Part shown: one piece after another, positions 34,319 through 45,460 of the stretch
Layout: the number at the start of each line of letters is the position of its first letter
Position numbering within the stretch: the stretch's first letter is position 1
NCBI RefSeq assembly: GCF_000471905.2
Contig: NW_006494865.1
Coordinates: forward strand, 837,047-901,046
Length of the DNA: 64,000 nucleotides
DNA from: Amborella trichopoda
Taxonomy: Eukaryota; Streptophyta; Magnoliopsida; Amborellales; Amborellaceae
Direction of reading: 5' to 3'
Made by a program: the position numbers and the translations under genes
Notes under the pieces: model-generated
Told to the model about the DNA's origin: nothing
Database searches by the model: none
Seen by the model: the letters and a program-made list of their open reading frames with translations, nothing else

Positions 34319-35769
34319 ATTAATTCTACTCGTACTTAGTCAGTACCTTATGACAGACAATTCCAGTCTTATCATGCAAAATCTGAGTCTTATTCTAAAA
34401 TATACAGCTATCATATACACTGTACCACTTAGCACGAAACATCCATCATAAACGGGCCATCACATGGCGCTTACACTTATCAATTAGCATCTATAACACT
34501 TATCATATTAGCACTGCGGCATTTATCACACAACATTTATCATCGAGCTATCACATGGCATTTGTACGTATCGGTCACCACTTATTGCATAATACCATGG
34601 CACTTGACATGCAACATTCATCACATGAAAAATGACACTTACACTTATCAATTACTACTTATCAATTTATCCTTTAAGTTGATCAGTAATTAGGTCATAA
34701 AAAGGGTGCCCAATTTCACTACATTCTCAACCAAGGTATTCTCATAGAATGGGGTGCCATTATCAAACTGTGGAGAGTTTCAGTATGGTTTTAAAACCAA
34801 TTTCGAAATAGACTTACTCATGATTCACATAAAAGTGATTTGAACACATTTGGGTATGTTTCTAGCACAAAGCAATTTATTTCGTAAAATAGGCACAAAG
34901 CCGAAAGTCTTGGTCACGAGTAACTGTGACATACCCCCCTTTCTCGGGGGCATAACTTCCAACCTAGGCAGAATTTCAAAAGGATTCAAACATGCAACTT
35001 TAAGCTCATCCACAGATCTTTAAAATAGCGGTTATTTGAAAGTGTTTACACAATATTTTATCAGTCAAAATCTCGGCACAATGCATGTGACAGTTGCTGG
35101 AATTCCTACAACTGTGAACAATGATATACCCTCACATTCTGGGGCATAACTCTCAATCTTTAGGGAATTTAAAAACAATATAAAAAGCGAAGTTGAAGTA
35201 AACAACCATGTCTTTTACTCAAAACTAGTTTGGGTCCATTTGGACACCATTTGTCCATTGAAACATTAAATAAAAGAACAGTCATTGTTTTGGAAAATCT
35301 CATTTTTGAGCTTAACATGATTTAAGGAACACTTAAAGTTTCACAAACCAATACAAATCTTGATACAAAACCTTGTTCATAATAAACTAGTCTTACAAGT
35401 AATTTATTTCACAAATTTCTACCACTAGCAAGATCATTTACATTGCCCAAACAATCATGGTACATAGAGGCACAAATCTGGAATTTTGGGCTCATTTTAA
35501 CCCATTCATACCCATATGTTTTATCCTATAGTTTTTCCCCCCTTTTTTTTTTCATCACTTAAATTTGATTCTTACTAAATCAAGGGATGCTTGGATGCTA
35601 AACCTACTTACCTGATGTTCACAGCGCCTCCAAAACTCCCACTCACATGCTACTTCAAACTCTAAGCAATGGCATTCCAACGACAACAACAAGGAACTCT
35701 AACCTAGGGTTCTAGAGAGAGAAAGTATGAGGGCAAAAATGGTACTGAGATGGAAGGGGAGAGGGCCTT

Positions 35770-36290
35770 ATGTACCCAAGGTAGGTGGGATTCACATGGC
35801 TGGCATGCACGGCACTGACAAGTGCGGTGCTAACACGTACCGCTCTGACAGGCACGACGATGACAATGGTCACATCTTTCCTCTTCTCTTACGGTGCTAC
35901 TCTCAGCTCATGCACGGCATTGCTCCTTTGTTGCCTTCACAAGCGGCGATAGCCACCCACACACTCGACAATGCTCCAAACGGCATTACACTAGCAGCGA
36001 TGCTCTAAACGGCGCTACACTCGAAGTGATGCTCCAAACGACGCTATACAAACGGCGATGCTCCAATTTTCACTCGCGGTGTTACTCTTCTGTCTCTCTC
36101 TTCACAGCCGGCGATGCACATCCCTATCTTCACGCGTAGCGTTGACTTTTTACGCATGGTGCTGACCTTTCACGTGTGGCCATGACTCTGTCTCTCTCTT
36201 CTCTTCTTCACTTCACAGATGGTGCTGGGCTCTTATACACACGCGGCGATGCTCCAAATGGCGCTAGGCCTCTGTTTCACCCTCCATCAT
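35770..36290. repeat. Degenerate 'ggcgatgctcc' repeats inside the solo LTR
   Basis: 'gcgatgctccaaa' and 'cggc' variants recur at about 35,997, 36,055 and 36,245. This raises GC locally and creates several overlapping frames that are not genes. Confidence 0.6.
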
Positions 36291-36336
36291 CGTGCACATC
36301 TCTAGGTTGGGAGAAAATTGTGGTCCTTACAGCTTT

Positions 36337-36870
36337 GGGCCATATAATTACTTCTTTATCTTGTAGACATGATCCTCCTTGCCTTCAATTATAAATTCTT
36401 CAACCATTATATAAATTTGTTTTTATAACTCTCTGTGCAGTGCTACGGTCTTACATCAAGCTCCTTCAACTCCAAATCAAACAATGTGATCATGAATAGG
36501 AATACCTAAATTGAAGTATGTTTTATGATTGGAGAGAAGATCTCATCATAATCAACACCTTCATTTTACACATAGCTCTTTGCAATCGTACATGCCTTAA
36601 ATCGATCACCACTGGACTCAAGTGATATCTCTTTCTTCTTATAAACTCATTTACATCCGATGACTCCCTTGGTTTTGGCGAATTCCATGATATCCAAAGT
36701 ACGATTCTTCTTAAAAGATTTAATTTCTTCATTCATGGCATCACTCCAACTACTACTGTTAATATCATGTGCAACTTCCTTAAAAGTAGATGGTTATTGG
36801 CTTGTGGCAGCCAATGCATAAGTCATCATGTCCTCAAAAATGTGCCATACGACTGACTTCCTGATATGTT
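36337..36870 (-). pseudogene. Copia-3 reverse transcriptase, first half
   Basis: Minus-strand reading: the frame 36,732-36,523 starts the conserved segment (MKKLNLLRRIVLWISWNSPK). Then YDEIFSPIIKHTSI and LELKELDV follow, with KEDHVYKIKK*LYGPK just before the insertion point. Stops and shifts are frequent. Confidence 0.78.
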
Positions 36871-37089
36871 TTCTCCTTCTAAGCTGAGGCTCTTCCTCAT
36901 ATGGAGTAGATTCAATGACCTCCTAATGGTCAGTCAACATTCTCCTCTACTTTTTCATAAGGATTTTCTAACATATATTTCAGAGTACTTTATAGAGTAG
37001 TCAACTCCACTTCAATTGCATCACCATTGCTGTAAGTTGTTTTTCTACAGCCTTCTAAATATGCTTCAATATGGCAAACTCATCAAACT

Positions 37090-38010
37090 TAACATCACAA
37101 GTGATAATAATATTAGGCGACTTGGGATTTGGGCATCATAATCTATAGGCCTTAACACCATCTGCATAACTAAAAAATAAAATAAACTTCTTTGATCTTG
37201 GACTTAGCTTGTCATCCTTTATATGAACATAAGGTGGACTACCAAAAATTCTTAGATGCGAAGGGTTACTTAACCATAACTCTTGGAGTGTTTCGCACTC
37301 TATTGACTTAGATGGTGACCTATTCACGAAGTAACATGTTGTATTGACTATCTTTGCTCAAAAATCCTTTGACAAACTAGCAATACTCAACATGTTGCGA
37401 CCTTCTCTAGAAGTGTCATGTTCATGCGCTTAGTAAGTCTATTCTATCGCAGTGTCTTTGAAGTGGTGCAGTTATGAACAATTCATTCACTCTTGCGAAA
37501 ATTCACAAACACCATTGAAGTGTACTATACTATTATCAGTTCTCAAGCACTTGACATTCTTCTCAGTTCATCTTTCGATCTTAACTTTTCAATGATTGGA
37601 TGTGTTAAATATATTTGCATTCTTCTTTAATGTATAAATCCATATTTTCTTTGAGAAATCATTATGAGGGAAACAAAATATAGAGATCTACCTTTTGAGA
37701 CCGATGCAAGTCATAGATCAACCTTTTTAGACAACCAATGCAAGTCCTCATACATCTAAATGAATATAGTTAAGTATGCCTTTTGTAATATGCTACGACA
37801 TTCGAAATTATACCCTACAATGCTTTCCATAGATGCAATACTCACAGAAGCCCAATTTGCGGTTTTTTATGCCATGGATCACTTAGCGTTTTCTGAGCTC
37901 CATCAAAGCTCTCTCACTCATGTGGCCTAATCGTATATATCACAACTGAGTTAAGTCGAAATCACCATCATCACATATGGAAACTGTTGCTCTATCTGTG
38001 ACAGTATTCC
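37090..38010 (-). pseudogene. Copia-3 integrase and pre-integrase remnant
   Basis: From high to low coordinates: LWYIRLGHMSERALMELRKR (zinc region, first His replaced by Tyr), FCEYCIYGKH (Cys pair), YIHLDV (first Asp), CLRTDNS (second Asp), and KRMNMTLLERVATC near 37,420 where the catalytic Glu is Lys. The C-terminal part is the open frame 37,327-37,136 (NRSPSKSIECETLQELWLSN, then LRIFGSPPYVHIKDDKL). The triad is incomplete and several stops occur. Confidence 0.82.
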
Positions 38011-38374
38011 CAAGCAACCCATATAAATGTGCTCCAAATGACACATTTTAGAACTTTCAGGACTCCACCTTCAACAATTAATTTCTAGCAATTGGAATTT
38101 AAGGCTCCAAATGAAATAAGATTCGTTTTCAGATCTGGGACATGTCTCACATCAGTTAAGGTTCTCATAACTCCATTGTACATCTTGATAGTAGTTATCT
38201 TAATACCAACAATTTTACAAGCAATATCAATATCCATCAAAACTAATCCACTATTATGGCTCATGAAAGTGGTGAACCAATTCTAATGAGGGCATATACA
38301 ATAAGACTATCGTAAATCAAGAACCGAAGAGCCTTTAGAGTAATTAGTATTTGTCAAGAGTAATAACACGTTAT
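38011..38374 (-). pseudogene. Copia-3 protease remnant
   Basis: The minus-strand reading SVLDLR*SYCICPHQNWFTT lies where copia elements have LDSGCSYHMCP. The catalytic Ser-Gly is lost and a stop is present. Downstream KMYNGVMRTLTDVRHVPDLK is well conserved. Confidence 0.75.
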
Positions 38375-38833
38375 CTATTTTGCTTTCCAAGCATCCATCA
38401 ACAATATTGGCCATATTAGAGGCTCTAGTTTTCTTCTCTTTGATATTCTAACAATTCTTTTTATATGTTCCTTTTTCTTGCAGCAATAGCAAAGACCATT
38501 TGGATATAGACATGCCTTAACCTTCACATCCTTTTTCATTTTTATCAGTAGGTCTCCTTCTAGCCAATAAACTATAGGCATGTGGCTAAGTATTACTTTG
38601 TTTTTTCTCCAATCATTCGAGGGAAGAGCTGAAGTCATATCCTCCATCTCTATAGTAGCCTTTCCATAAAATAATAAGGTGACAAAATGCTCATACAAAT
38701 GAGGGAGTGAAGACAACAATATTATAGCCGTATCCTTATCTTCCATATTAACATTAGTGTTTAATAATTCATAAATGACTTTGTTTAATTGATTCAGGTA
38801 TTCATAGATATACTTACCTTCATTCATGCACAT
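38375..38833 (-). pseudogene. Copia-3 gag remnant
   Basis: A 152-codon open frame with the UBN2-type gag core (YLNQLNKVIYELLNTNVNME, ILLSSLPHLYEHFVTLLFYG) and a zinc knuckle CYCCKKKEHIKRIV in which the last Cys is Val. The N-terminal part of gag continues in broken frames to about 39,160, close to the primer site. It is the longest intact stretch of copia-3. Confidence 0.85.
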
Positions 38834-39165
38834 AATGTATAACTATTGCTTTAAGTGTAACTAATTTGTGAGGAATTTCATCATATACAAACTTTCAAGC
38901 ATTGATCGAACACTTGACATCGAATCCTAATTGACGATGTTAAACAACACTTCACTCAAAGAGCACAATCAAATAGTATGCACAACCTTAGATCTAAGTC
39001 TTTCCAATCCTTATCTGACATGGACTCAAGTTTCTTTGACTTTTCTTTCAAGGCTTTGCACAATTATTGTTGCACTAGCAAATCCCAAACAGTAATTTGC
39101 GAAAATAATTTTTTCCATCAAATTTATTTACATCGAACTTTACATTTGAAATTTATCCCAAACTA

Positions 39166-39178
39166 GGCTCTGATACCA
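39166..39178 (-). promoter_or_regulatory. Primer-binding site of copia-3
   Basis: Minus-strand TGGTATCAGAGCC is the canonical copia site complementary to initiator methionine tRNA, a few bases from the LTR end. Confidence 0.92.
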
Positions 39179-39183
39179 TATAG

Positions 39184-39855
39184 TGTGTCTAGAAGCTTTA
39201 CAGCCTGGGTTGAGTTTTGGCAATAACAAGCGAAAAAATAGGACTAATAACAAGTAAGAAAAATAATGCAGAAAAAAATATCATAAAAAAGACACTAAAA
39301 TTTTACGTCGTTTGTCAAAGATATTCTCAATCTCTCATGACGTCTCTCTCTACTTTCTCCCTCTACATCCAAATATTCTCTACACAACTACCTTTTGTTG
39401 TATGTGTATTTATCTCTCTACAAAAAAAAAAAAAAACTAACAACCTAAATAGGGAAAAAAAAAAACCTATAGATACCAACGATGTCCTCCCCAACTTTTT
39501 CCAGTTATTTTAAAAACTTAACATTATCCTATCAAATATGGACTTCCTTGACCATCCCAATTCACTGGGATGTAAAAAAAAAAAAAACAACCTAAATAGA
39601 GAAAAAAAAAACCTATAGATACCAACAATGTCCTCCCCAACTTTTTCCAATTTTTTTAAAAACTTAACATTATCCTATCAAATGTGGACTTCCTTGACTA
39701 TCCCAATTCATTGCGATCACATCCCCCCATAAACTCCTACATAATAGGTTGTTGGTTAATGGTAATCCTAAAATGCTAGAAAATATCCAAAAAATAGGAG
39801 ACCCAAAATAAAAAGAAACAATCCGTTAATTATAAGAATTTTAGATAAATCAGCA
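39184..39855 (-). repeat. 5' LTR of copia-3
   Basis: About 672 bp, from TGTGTCTAG next to the primer site to ...CAGCA. It contains an internal 146-bp tandem duplication ('acctatagataccaac' at 39,465 and 39,611) that the other LTR lacks, so the duplication arose after insertion. Confidence 0.85.
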
Positions 39856-40339
39856 ATATGTTGGGGGAGCACATAGAGAAATGTCAGTGCTTGATAAAAC
39901 ATTGTTTAGGTAAACAATATTTCTCTTGTAAGAGGTATTGAAAGAGTGACTAGGATTTCAAAATCATTGTGGTTAATGGCTAGATGGATTATATGTGGAT
40001 CATTTCCATTTGAAATTCGTGGCTGGGAGTTGAGTTTTTTGAGCCATATAGGGAAGTTTCCCAATATTATCTACGGCGTTATTTCCGTTGTTCGAGTCCT
40101 AGAAAAGTTAACCGTGAAATTCAAAGCGATTTCAATGCATCATTAAACATTGTTTAGGACAGTATTTCTTCATGGACCATTGTGATTAATGGCTAGATGC
40201 ATTATATGTGGATCATTTTCATTTGAAGTTCGTGGTTGGGAGTGGGGTTTTTTGAGCCGTCCCCAAATGCATCCAAAGTTATAAAGAAACAAGTACGGCA
40301 CTCTAGTGATCTCCATCACAAAGTTGGATGCATATGGAG
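39856..40339. repeat. Duplicated 90-bp segment, offset 214 bp
   Basis: 'taatggctagatg.attatatgtggatcatt' occurs at about 39,974 and 40,188, extending to 'gttttttgagcc'. No gene seen. Confidence 0.85.
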
Positions 40340-41083
40340 CAGGGGTGGCAATGGTCCCGGACCCGATGTCCAAGTACGGGTCGAAAAATTGGACCTGACA
40401 GGCTGTGTCCGGGTCCAAATATTGGACCCTGAACACTATTCGGGTTCGGTTTCATGTTGACTCGATCTGAATAGTATTATTATATAAATTTTATATTTAA
40501 CATATAATATTTTAATAACATTTAATTAATAGAGTGATTTATGTACGGACTTTAAAATTTTAGTAAAATACAAAATGAACAGGGCAAAAATTACAAAGTT
40601 CGGTCAACCCAATCTTTTTTTATTTTTTCAAAATTCCCCCTCGATCTACTCAAATTTTGATTTTTTAAGTTTTTCTTTTTTCATTTTTCCTGAGTAGGGT
40701 TGTGCCCCAAGCTTTAAGGCACTTCCCTAATAACAAAAAAACTGCAAAAAAATCAAAATTAGGGTTGACCAATAGGTAATTTTGGAAAAAATAAAAAAAA
40801 GTGAGTTGACTGGCCTTCTTTGTAATTTCTGTATATAAGTGGAGCATTTCGTATTTTACCTAAAATTTTAAGGTCTGTATGTTATTCTAACTAATATTTA
40901 AATAAATATAACTATATATTTTAGTATATTTAACATAATATTTAAATATCTATATATATTTTTTTTGGTTGTGTCTCATCGAGTTAGATCTGGTCGAGGT
41001 CCAAGACTAAGTCCAAGCCTGAATTTGGTTACTTTGGGTCTGGGCCCGGGTCTGAGCTCGGACCCAACCCGTTGCCACCCCTG
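40340..41083. mobile_element. hAT-type non-autonomous element, 744 bp
   Basis: Left end CAGGGGTGGCAATGGTCCC; right end, in reverse complement, CAGGGGTGGCAACGGG. These are classical terminal inverted repeats of Ac/Tag-type hAT elements. Flanking 8-mers ATATGGAG and ATATGAAC agree at 6 of 8 positions, as expected of an aged 8-bp duplication. No transposase; the frames inside are by-products. Confidence 0.88.
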
Positions 41084-41943
41084 ATATGAACCAACCATTT
41101 TGAAAGAAATTATTCTTATTTTTTATTTTTGGCTAACTTAGTAGTAGGATGCAAACCTGCCAACCTGTTGCCAACCCTAATACGAAGCAACCATTTTCTC
41201 ATATTTATGAAGGAAATTATTCTTATTTTCCATTTTTGGCTAACTTAGTAGTAGGATGCGAACCTGCGGCACCATATTGTATTACGAACGCCCAAACCAT
41301 TACACAAATTGCTTGCGTACCCCCGGTTGAGTACTCCAGACTACAGTAGTCCATTTGGAGGCCAAAGATTTGATCCATTTCACACAACCAATAACAATGA
41401 AACCAGAAAGGCATTGTATGTAGTCTTCGTTTCTTGCTTTAGCAAAATATAACATAGTGATTATCAGTGTAAGCAGTCTTTTTCACCTCTATTTACATTG
41501 AATGTAAAGTCATGATAGCTGCAACACAATCCTTATCTTCTCTCTAGTCAATTTGTGGTCATTTCATTTAGATAGCATGTTCATCATACCTAATTCATAT
41601 TGGTTGGCAAATAAACGTTATTTTGTGACCTTTTTAAATGCCGTAGTTGCCTCTCTCTTTGGCCCTAACCATCCATTCCAACCTAAGATGGGTTTGGGGA
41701 TGGGAGAGAGAGTGGAAGAAGAATAATAAGAAAAGAAAGGCCATCCCGATATAGAGTAGGCAAATAAATGCAGATCTTGACTCGGAATAAAGTTCTATTT
41801 GAAGAGTAGGGCCTGGGGATTAGTACACCCCTTTCAAAGAGCTTTTTAGCCCTCATTGACCCACTCCCATGGACCTTTTTCCCTCTGCAAAATACTCATT
41901 TTTTTAAAGTAGGTGTTTTGATAGGGCTGCCACCCTATCATTA
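41084..41943. repeat. Intergenic DNA with 107-bp duplication
   Basis: 'ggctaacttagtagtaggat' occurs at 41,131 and 41,238, part of a duplication of about 107 bp (about 41,085-41,275). The rest holds no gene. Confidence 0.85.
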
Positions 41944-42240
41944 TAAGTAAAGCCTCACTTCCAAACTCACCAGGAACTTCAGTTTTAACACTAAAAATAT
42001 TCCATTATAGTTGTGAAAAAAATATTAGAATTTCAAGCTTTAAAAATAATGTACATTACAACACCTTATCTAGACCATCCATTCTAGCCTAAGACAATTG
42101 TTCGTAGATCTATAAGATTTGTGTTATTTTTTAGCTTCAAAATTCATAAACCATGTTAGAACTAATTTTAGAGTCATTGTGGATATTTTATGATGTCCAA
42201 AGTGCTTTTCAAATGAGGATTCAAAGTGAGGCTTTACTTT
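41944..42240. mobile_element. MITE family C, copy 1
   Basis: Inverted ends AAGTAAAGCCTCACTT and, on the right, AAGTGAGGCTTTACTT. About 297 bp, no coding. The same family recurs at 57,445 with shared interior ('gttgtgaaaaaaa', 'ttcaagctttaaaa'). Confidence 0.88.
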
Positions 42241-43437
42241 ATTGGGAAAATAACCTCTAACCTCCGCCCTGAAATTTCTATTCCTATTAACCCCCTGGGT
42301 TAGTCAAAATTCCTTGCACCTCTTCTAAACTTTGGCACCATTAGCCTCTTAATTATAACTTTTTTTGTTCTTTTTACAAATTTGATCTCTTTGTTTTACA
42401 AAATATCAAACCCATATATTAGTCATCCATATTTTTTTTGTGACTTGATATATAAATTTTATTGATGATAATAATTTATAATTATTATAATTAATTAATA
42501 ATTATAATAATAACAATAATAACAACAACATTATATTAATTGTTAAATATTTCATCTCTTTATAAGTATTTTGATCAAGTTTATTAATAAATAAATAATA
42601 ATAACCACCAACAATAGTAACAAATATCTTGATTAATCATTTTTCAAGTTCAAACGATATTGATATAATTATAAAATAGGTCATAATGTTCAAGAAAAAT
42701 TTGTTTTTTTTTATGTCTAAATTTATAGAGTGGGATCCACGAAGGTAAAATTGGTTTTAGGCAACGGAAGTGAAAAGGAAGAGAAATTTTGTAAAATAAA
42801 AAGATCAAACTTGTAAAAAAAAACAAAAAAAAAATACAAATATGGGGCTACCCATCTCAAAGTTATAAATTTGAGAGGGTACAAAGGATTTTGGTGAACC
42901 CAAAAAGCTAATAGGGATAAAAATTTTGAGAAGAGGGAAAAAGTCATTTTTCCTACTTTATTTTCATGAAGCCTAGGCAAAACCTGCAACCGCTTTTTAA
43001 GGGATTGTATATTATGAGACTATCCGATTTTGGCACGAGAAGCTCAAAATCGGCCCTAACTATCAAATTTAGATTAGAATGGTTCAGAGAGTATGCTATT
43101 ATTCAAAAAAAAATTTGTTACATTTTTAAGTACGATCAATAGCACATCCCCAACAGCTCGATTTTACATCCAATGGTTAGGGATGATGAGAACCGTCTTG
43201 CAATTATCATATACTTGTCCTTTTGAAAAATCTTGGGTTTATGGGATCCATCTCAGATGTACTAATTGTTGGTCAAAAGCATCTCAAAGACTAGAGACTG
43301 AAATTCTAAGGGAAGAAGCAAGCCATAGATGAAACAAAGAAAATTAAGCTGAAAGAACCACTTGCTCCACGAGAACGGGGAAAAGAGGAGGATGGGTCAC
43401 CAATTATTAATTCTATATTGTGAGTAACCCTAGTTTC
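42241..43437. other. Intergenic DNA upstream of the MYB gene
   Basis: AT-rich, with a trinucleotide-like tract at 42,470-42,545. No gene was recognised; the minus-strand frame 42,723-42,989 has no known domain. Confidence 0.5.
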
Positions 43438-43629
43438 TAGAAACCCTAGAAAGAGCACAGAGCCCAAGGTGGGAAGGTGCGCTTGTCGGTGGGATGGGAT
43501 GGAACCGGCCCCTCAACCCCTCATCTACGCCGATTCGAAGAGAAAGACATCTCTTTCTCTCTAGCTACTCTAGATAGAGAAACAGCCTCATTCTCACTTT
43601 CCCTAAAGCCCCTATTTACGTAAAAGTAG

Positions 43630-43640
43630 ACCTACCTACC
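43630..43640 (+). promoter_or_regulatory. AC elements in the MYB promoter
   Basis: ACCTACCTACC holds two overlapping ACCTACC AC elements, the sites bound by phenylpropanoid R2R3-MYBs. It lies about 110 bp upstream of the TATA box and suggests control by MYB factors, perhaps by the gene's own product. Confidence 0.55.
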
Positions 43641-43738
43641 AAATCCAGACTTTCCTTCTTAACCACTCGTCTTTCTCACCAACTCGGTCAAATAACCAAA
43701 AGGATCGAGTCAATTGGAGCTCGGATTTCCAGTTCTCC

Positions 43739-43748
43739 TCATATAAAT
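43739..43748 (+). promoter_or_regulatory. TATA box of the MYB gene
   Basis: TCATATAAAT at about 160 bp before the start codon. It is followed by a C-rich leader of (CCCCCT) repeats (43,807-43,843). The start codon at 43,902 is the first ATG after the expected transcription start. Confidence 0.6.
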
Positions 43749-43901
43749 CCTAGCCCTTGATGTTCAACTCTTTTCAACGGCTCACATAAAACACAGACCG
43801 CTCCTGCTCCTCCCCCTCCCCCTCCCCCTCCCCCTCCCCCTCCATACCCTTTCAACTCCCTGCCCCTCCCCCACCATCCTGGCCTAGAGAGAGAAGGAAA
43901 G

Positions 43902-45110
43902 ATGGGGCGTTCTCCCTGCTGTGAAAAAGCGCACACGAACAAAGGCGCGTGGACGAAAGAGGAGGACCAGCGCCTCATCGCATACATCCGAGCTCATGGC
44001 GAGGGTTGCTGGAGGTCGCTTCCCAAAGCAGCAGGTCCCTTCTCCTCCTCCTTTGTAAATAATATTTCTCTGTTTTCTCCTATGAATAATAATCCTTCTT
44101 CCATGATCATACTAATTCTCTGTTCAAGAACTTCCTGCTAAGGTTTCGTCGATTTTTGTTTTGTTTTTTTTCCCCTCAGGTTTACTTCGTTGTGGGAAGA
44201 GCTGTAGGCTCAGATGGATAAATTACCTAAGGCCCGACCTCAAGAGAGGAAATTTCACAGAGGAAGAAGATGAGCTCATCATCAAACTACACAGCTTGTT
44301 AGGCAACAAGTAAATTTCCTCCCTTAATTCTTTTTTTTTTCTTTTGTTCTTTTTTTGGATAGTCAGCATTAGGAATCGAACTTGGGGGGCAGTGTTGCAT
44401 TTGTCAACAACTAATCAATCAAATCTAAGCCCTATTCCTTCCATTAATCATTAGTCTCATCAAACATACATAAACCCCATGTCTATTTCGATCAAGTCTG
44501 TTACATGTTCATAGAGAAAAAAGTGAGCATACAGCTTGGGAACTAACCAATACAGCTTGGGAACTAACAAACATTTGATTTTTAATTTTGTAGATGGTCA
44601 CTCATAGCTGGTCGCTTACCAGGACGAACGGATAATGAGATCAAGAATTACTGGAACACTCATATAAAGAGAAAATTACTAAGCAGGGGAGTCGATCCTC
44701 ACACACACCGCCCCCTTCATGAGCCGTACCCGGAGAACTCGGAATCACCACGACAGGCCTCTATTGGACACATCCCACAACAAAGTACTTCAAATTCAGA
44801 TAAAAATGTTGGTGGTGATAGACAGAGAGAGTTAGCAGAAGAGGGCCACAGCAGCAGTGGAGCAAGTGAGGGGGAGATTCCGGACTTGAATCTCGACCTC
44901 TCCATCAGCTTACCATTTCCTTCCATGCCATCTCCAACAACAATTGCAGGCACAACAGAAGAAGGTACGTCCGGTGCGGCCCTCTCGGAGCAACAAATGG
45001 GTTCAGTGGTCTGCCTCTGCTGCCACTTGAGCTTGCAGAGCAGCACCGATTGTCGATGCCGGACGCTACACAGCTCGCAACCCGTCTGGTTCTTGAGCAG
45101 ACCTTCATGA
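43902..45110 (+). CDS. R2R3-MYB transcriptional repressor, subgroup 4 (MYB4/MYB308-like)
   Basis: Three exons: 43,902-44,034, 44,180-44,309 and 44,594-45,110, with GT-AG introns at the two sites conserved in plant R2R3-MYBs. They join in frame to 259 aa. Residues 1-115 form two MYB repeats ([20 protein letters not shown] start; second repeat with [17 protein letters not shown]). R3 carries the bHLH-contact signature [DE]Lx2[RK]x3Lx6Lx3R. The tail has the C1 motif [14 protein letters not shown] (116-129), an EAR repression motif [11 protein letters not shown] (185-195) and a Cys motif CLCC...CRC (228-243). These features define subgroup 4, nuclear repressors of phenylpropanoid, lignin or flavonoid genes that recruit corepressors through EAR. 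No frame damage is seen. The exact orthologue cannot be fixed by eye. Confidence 0.93.
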
Positions 45111-45460
45111 TCCAGAATTTCACACAACAAACAGATGAAAAATCCCAAAAAAAAACCAGGGTTATGTACAGTTATGAGAATTCAGGTTAGAGTTATTTTG
45201 TCCCTGTCGCTTGGAAAGAAAAAGATACACAGACAATACAAAGTGCTTAGTACTAGTGAACAAACAGCTTTCCCCTTCTTTCCCAAAAATTTTTTTTCCC
45301 CCTTTTTGTCTTAATTTCCGGCTAAATTTTAATTAATGGAATCTTAGTAGAGGCATTTTTTAATGAGTTGATAGGATTACGTGAAGTGGTGACTGTGAAA
45401 ACAGGTGAAGCACTTTATTAGGTAACCCAACCTGCAATCAAAGAATCGGAAAGTGAGTTG
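45111..45460 (+). other. 3' flank of the MYB gene
   Basis: Likely 3' UTR, with T-rich stretches near 45,290-45,310. No clear single poly(A) signal was identified. Confidence 0.5.

Larger units (their letters stand above)
33164..36331 (+). repeat. Solo-LTR-like insertion, 3,168 bp
   Basis: It begins TGTCACGATCC and ends GGTCCTTACA, with TG...CA termini and a partly inverted TGT.A.GA.CC end. It is flanked by perfect 5-bp copies of GCTTT (33,159-33,163 and 36,332-36,336) and splits the copia-3 RT precisely between LYGPK and QSPK. No coding domain, internal primer site or second LTR was found, so a solo LTR of a long-LTR gypsy element (the ends resemble Del/Tekay type) is the best reading. The orientation is taken from TGTCACGA as the left end. 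Open frames inside (for example 35,727-36,139) are not recognised. Confidence 0.78.
29639..39855 (-). mobile_element. Copia-3: minus-strand Ty1/copia element with nested insertions
   Basis: Read on the minus strand: LTR (39,855-39,184), primer site, gag, protease, integrase, RT, RNase H, LTR (to 29,639). Flanking ATATT (29,634-29,638) and ATATG (39,856-39,860) look like a target-site duplication with one change. The element carries a 3,168-bp insertion in RT and an insertion of about 1.8 kb in its 3' LTR; without these it would be about 5.2 kb, a normal copia size. All coding parts are broken. Confidence 0.88.

Noticed and set aside
35727-36394. Overlapping frames as a host gene
   Set aside because: They lie inside the 3,168-bp solo-LTR-like insertion and derive from degenerate short GC-rich repeats.
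43902-44141. 79-codon unspliced MYB frame
   Set aside because: It reads past the conserved intron 1 donor at 44,035 into intron sequence; the spliced model is preferred.
44717-45148. 143-codon minus-strand open frame
   Set aside because: It is antisense to exon 3 of the MYB gene, whose frame, splice sites and motifs are convincing; the antisense frame has no known domain.
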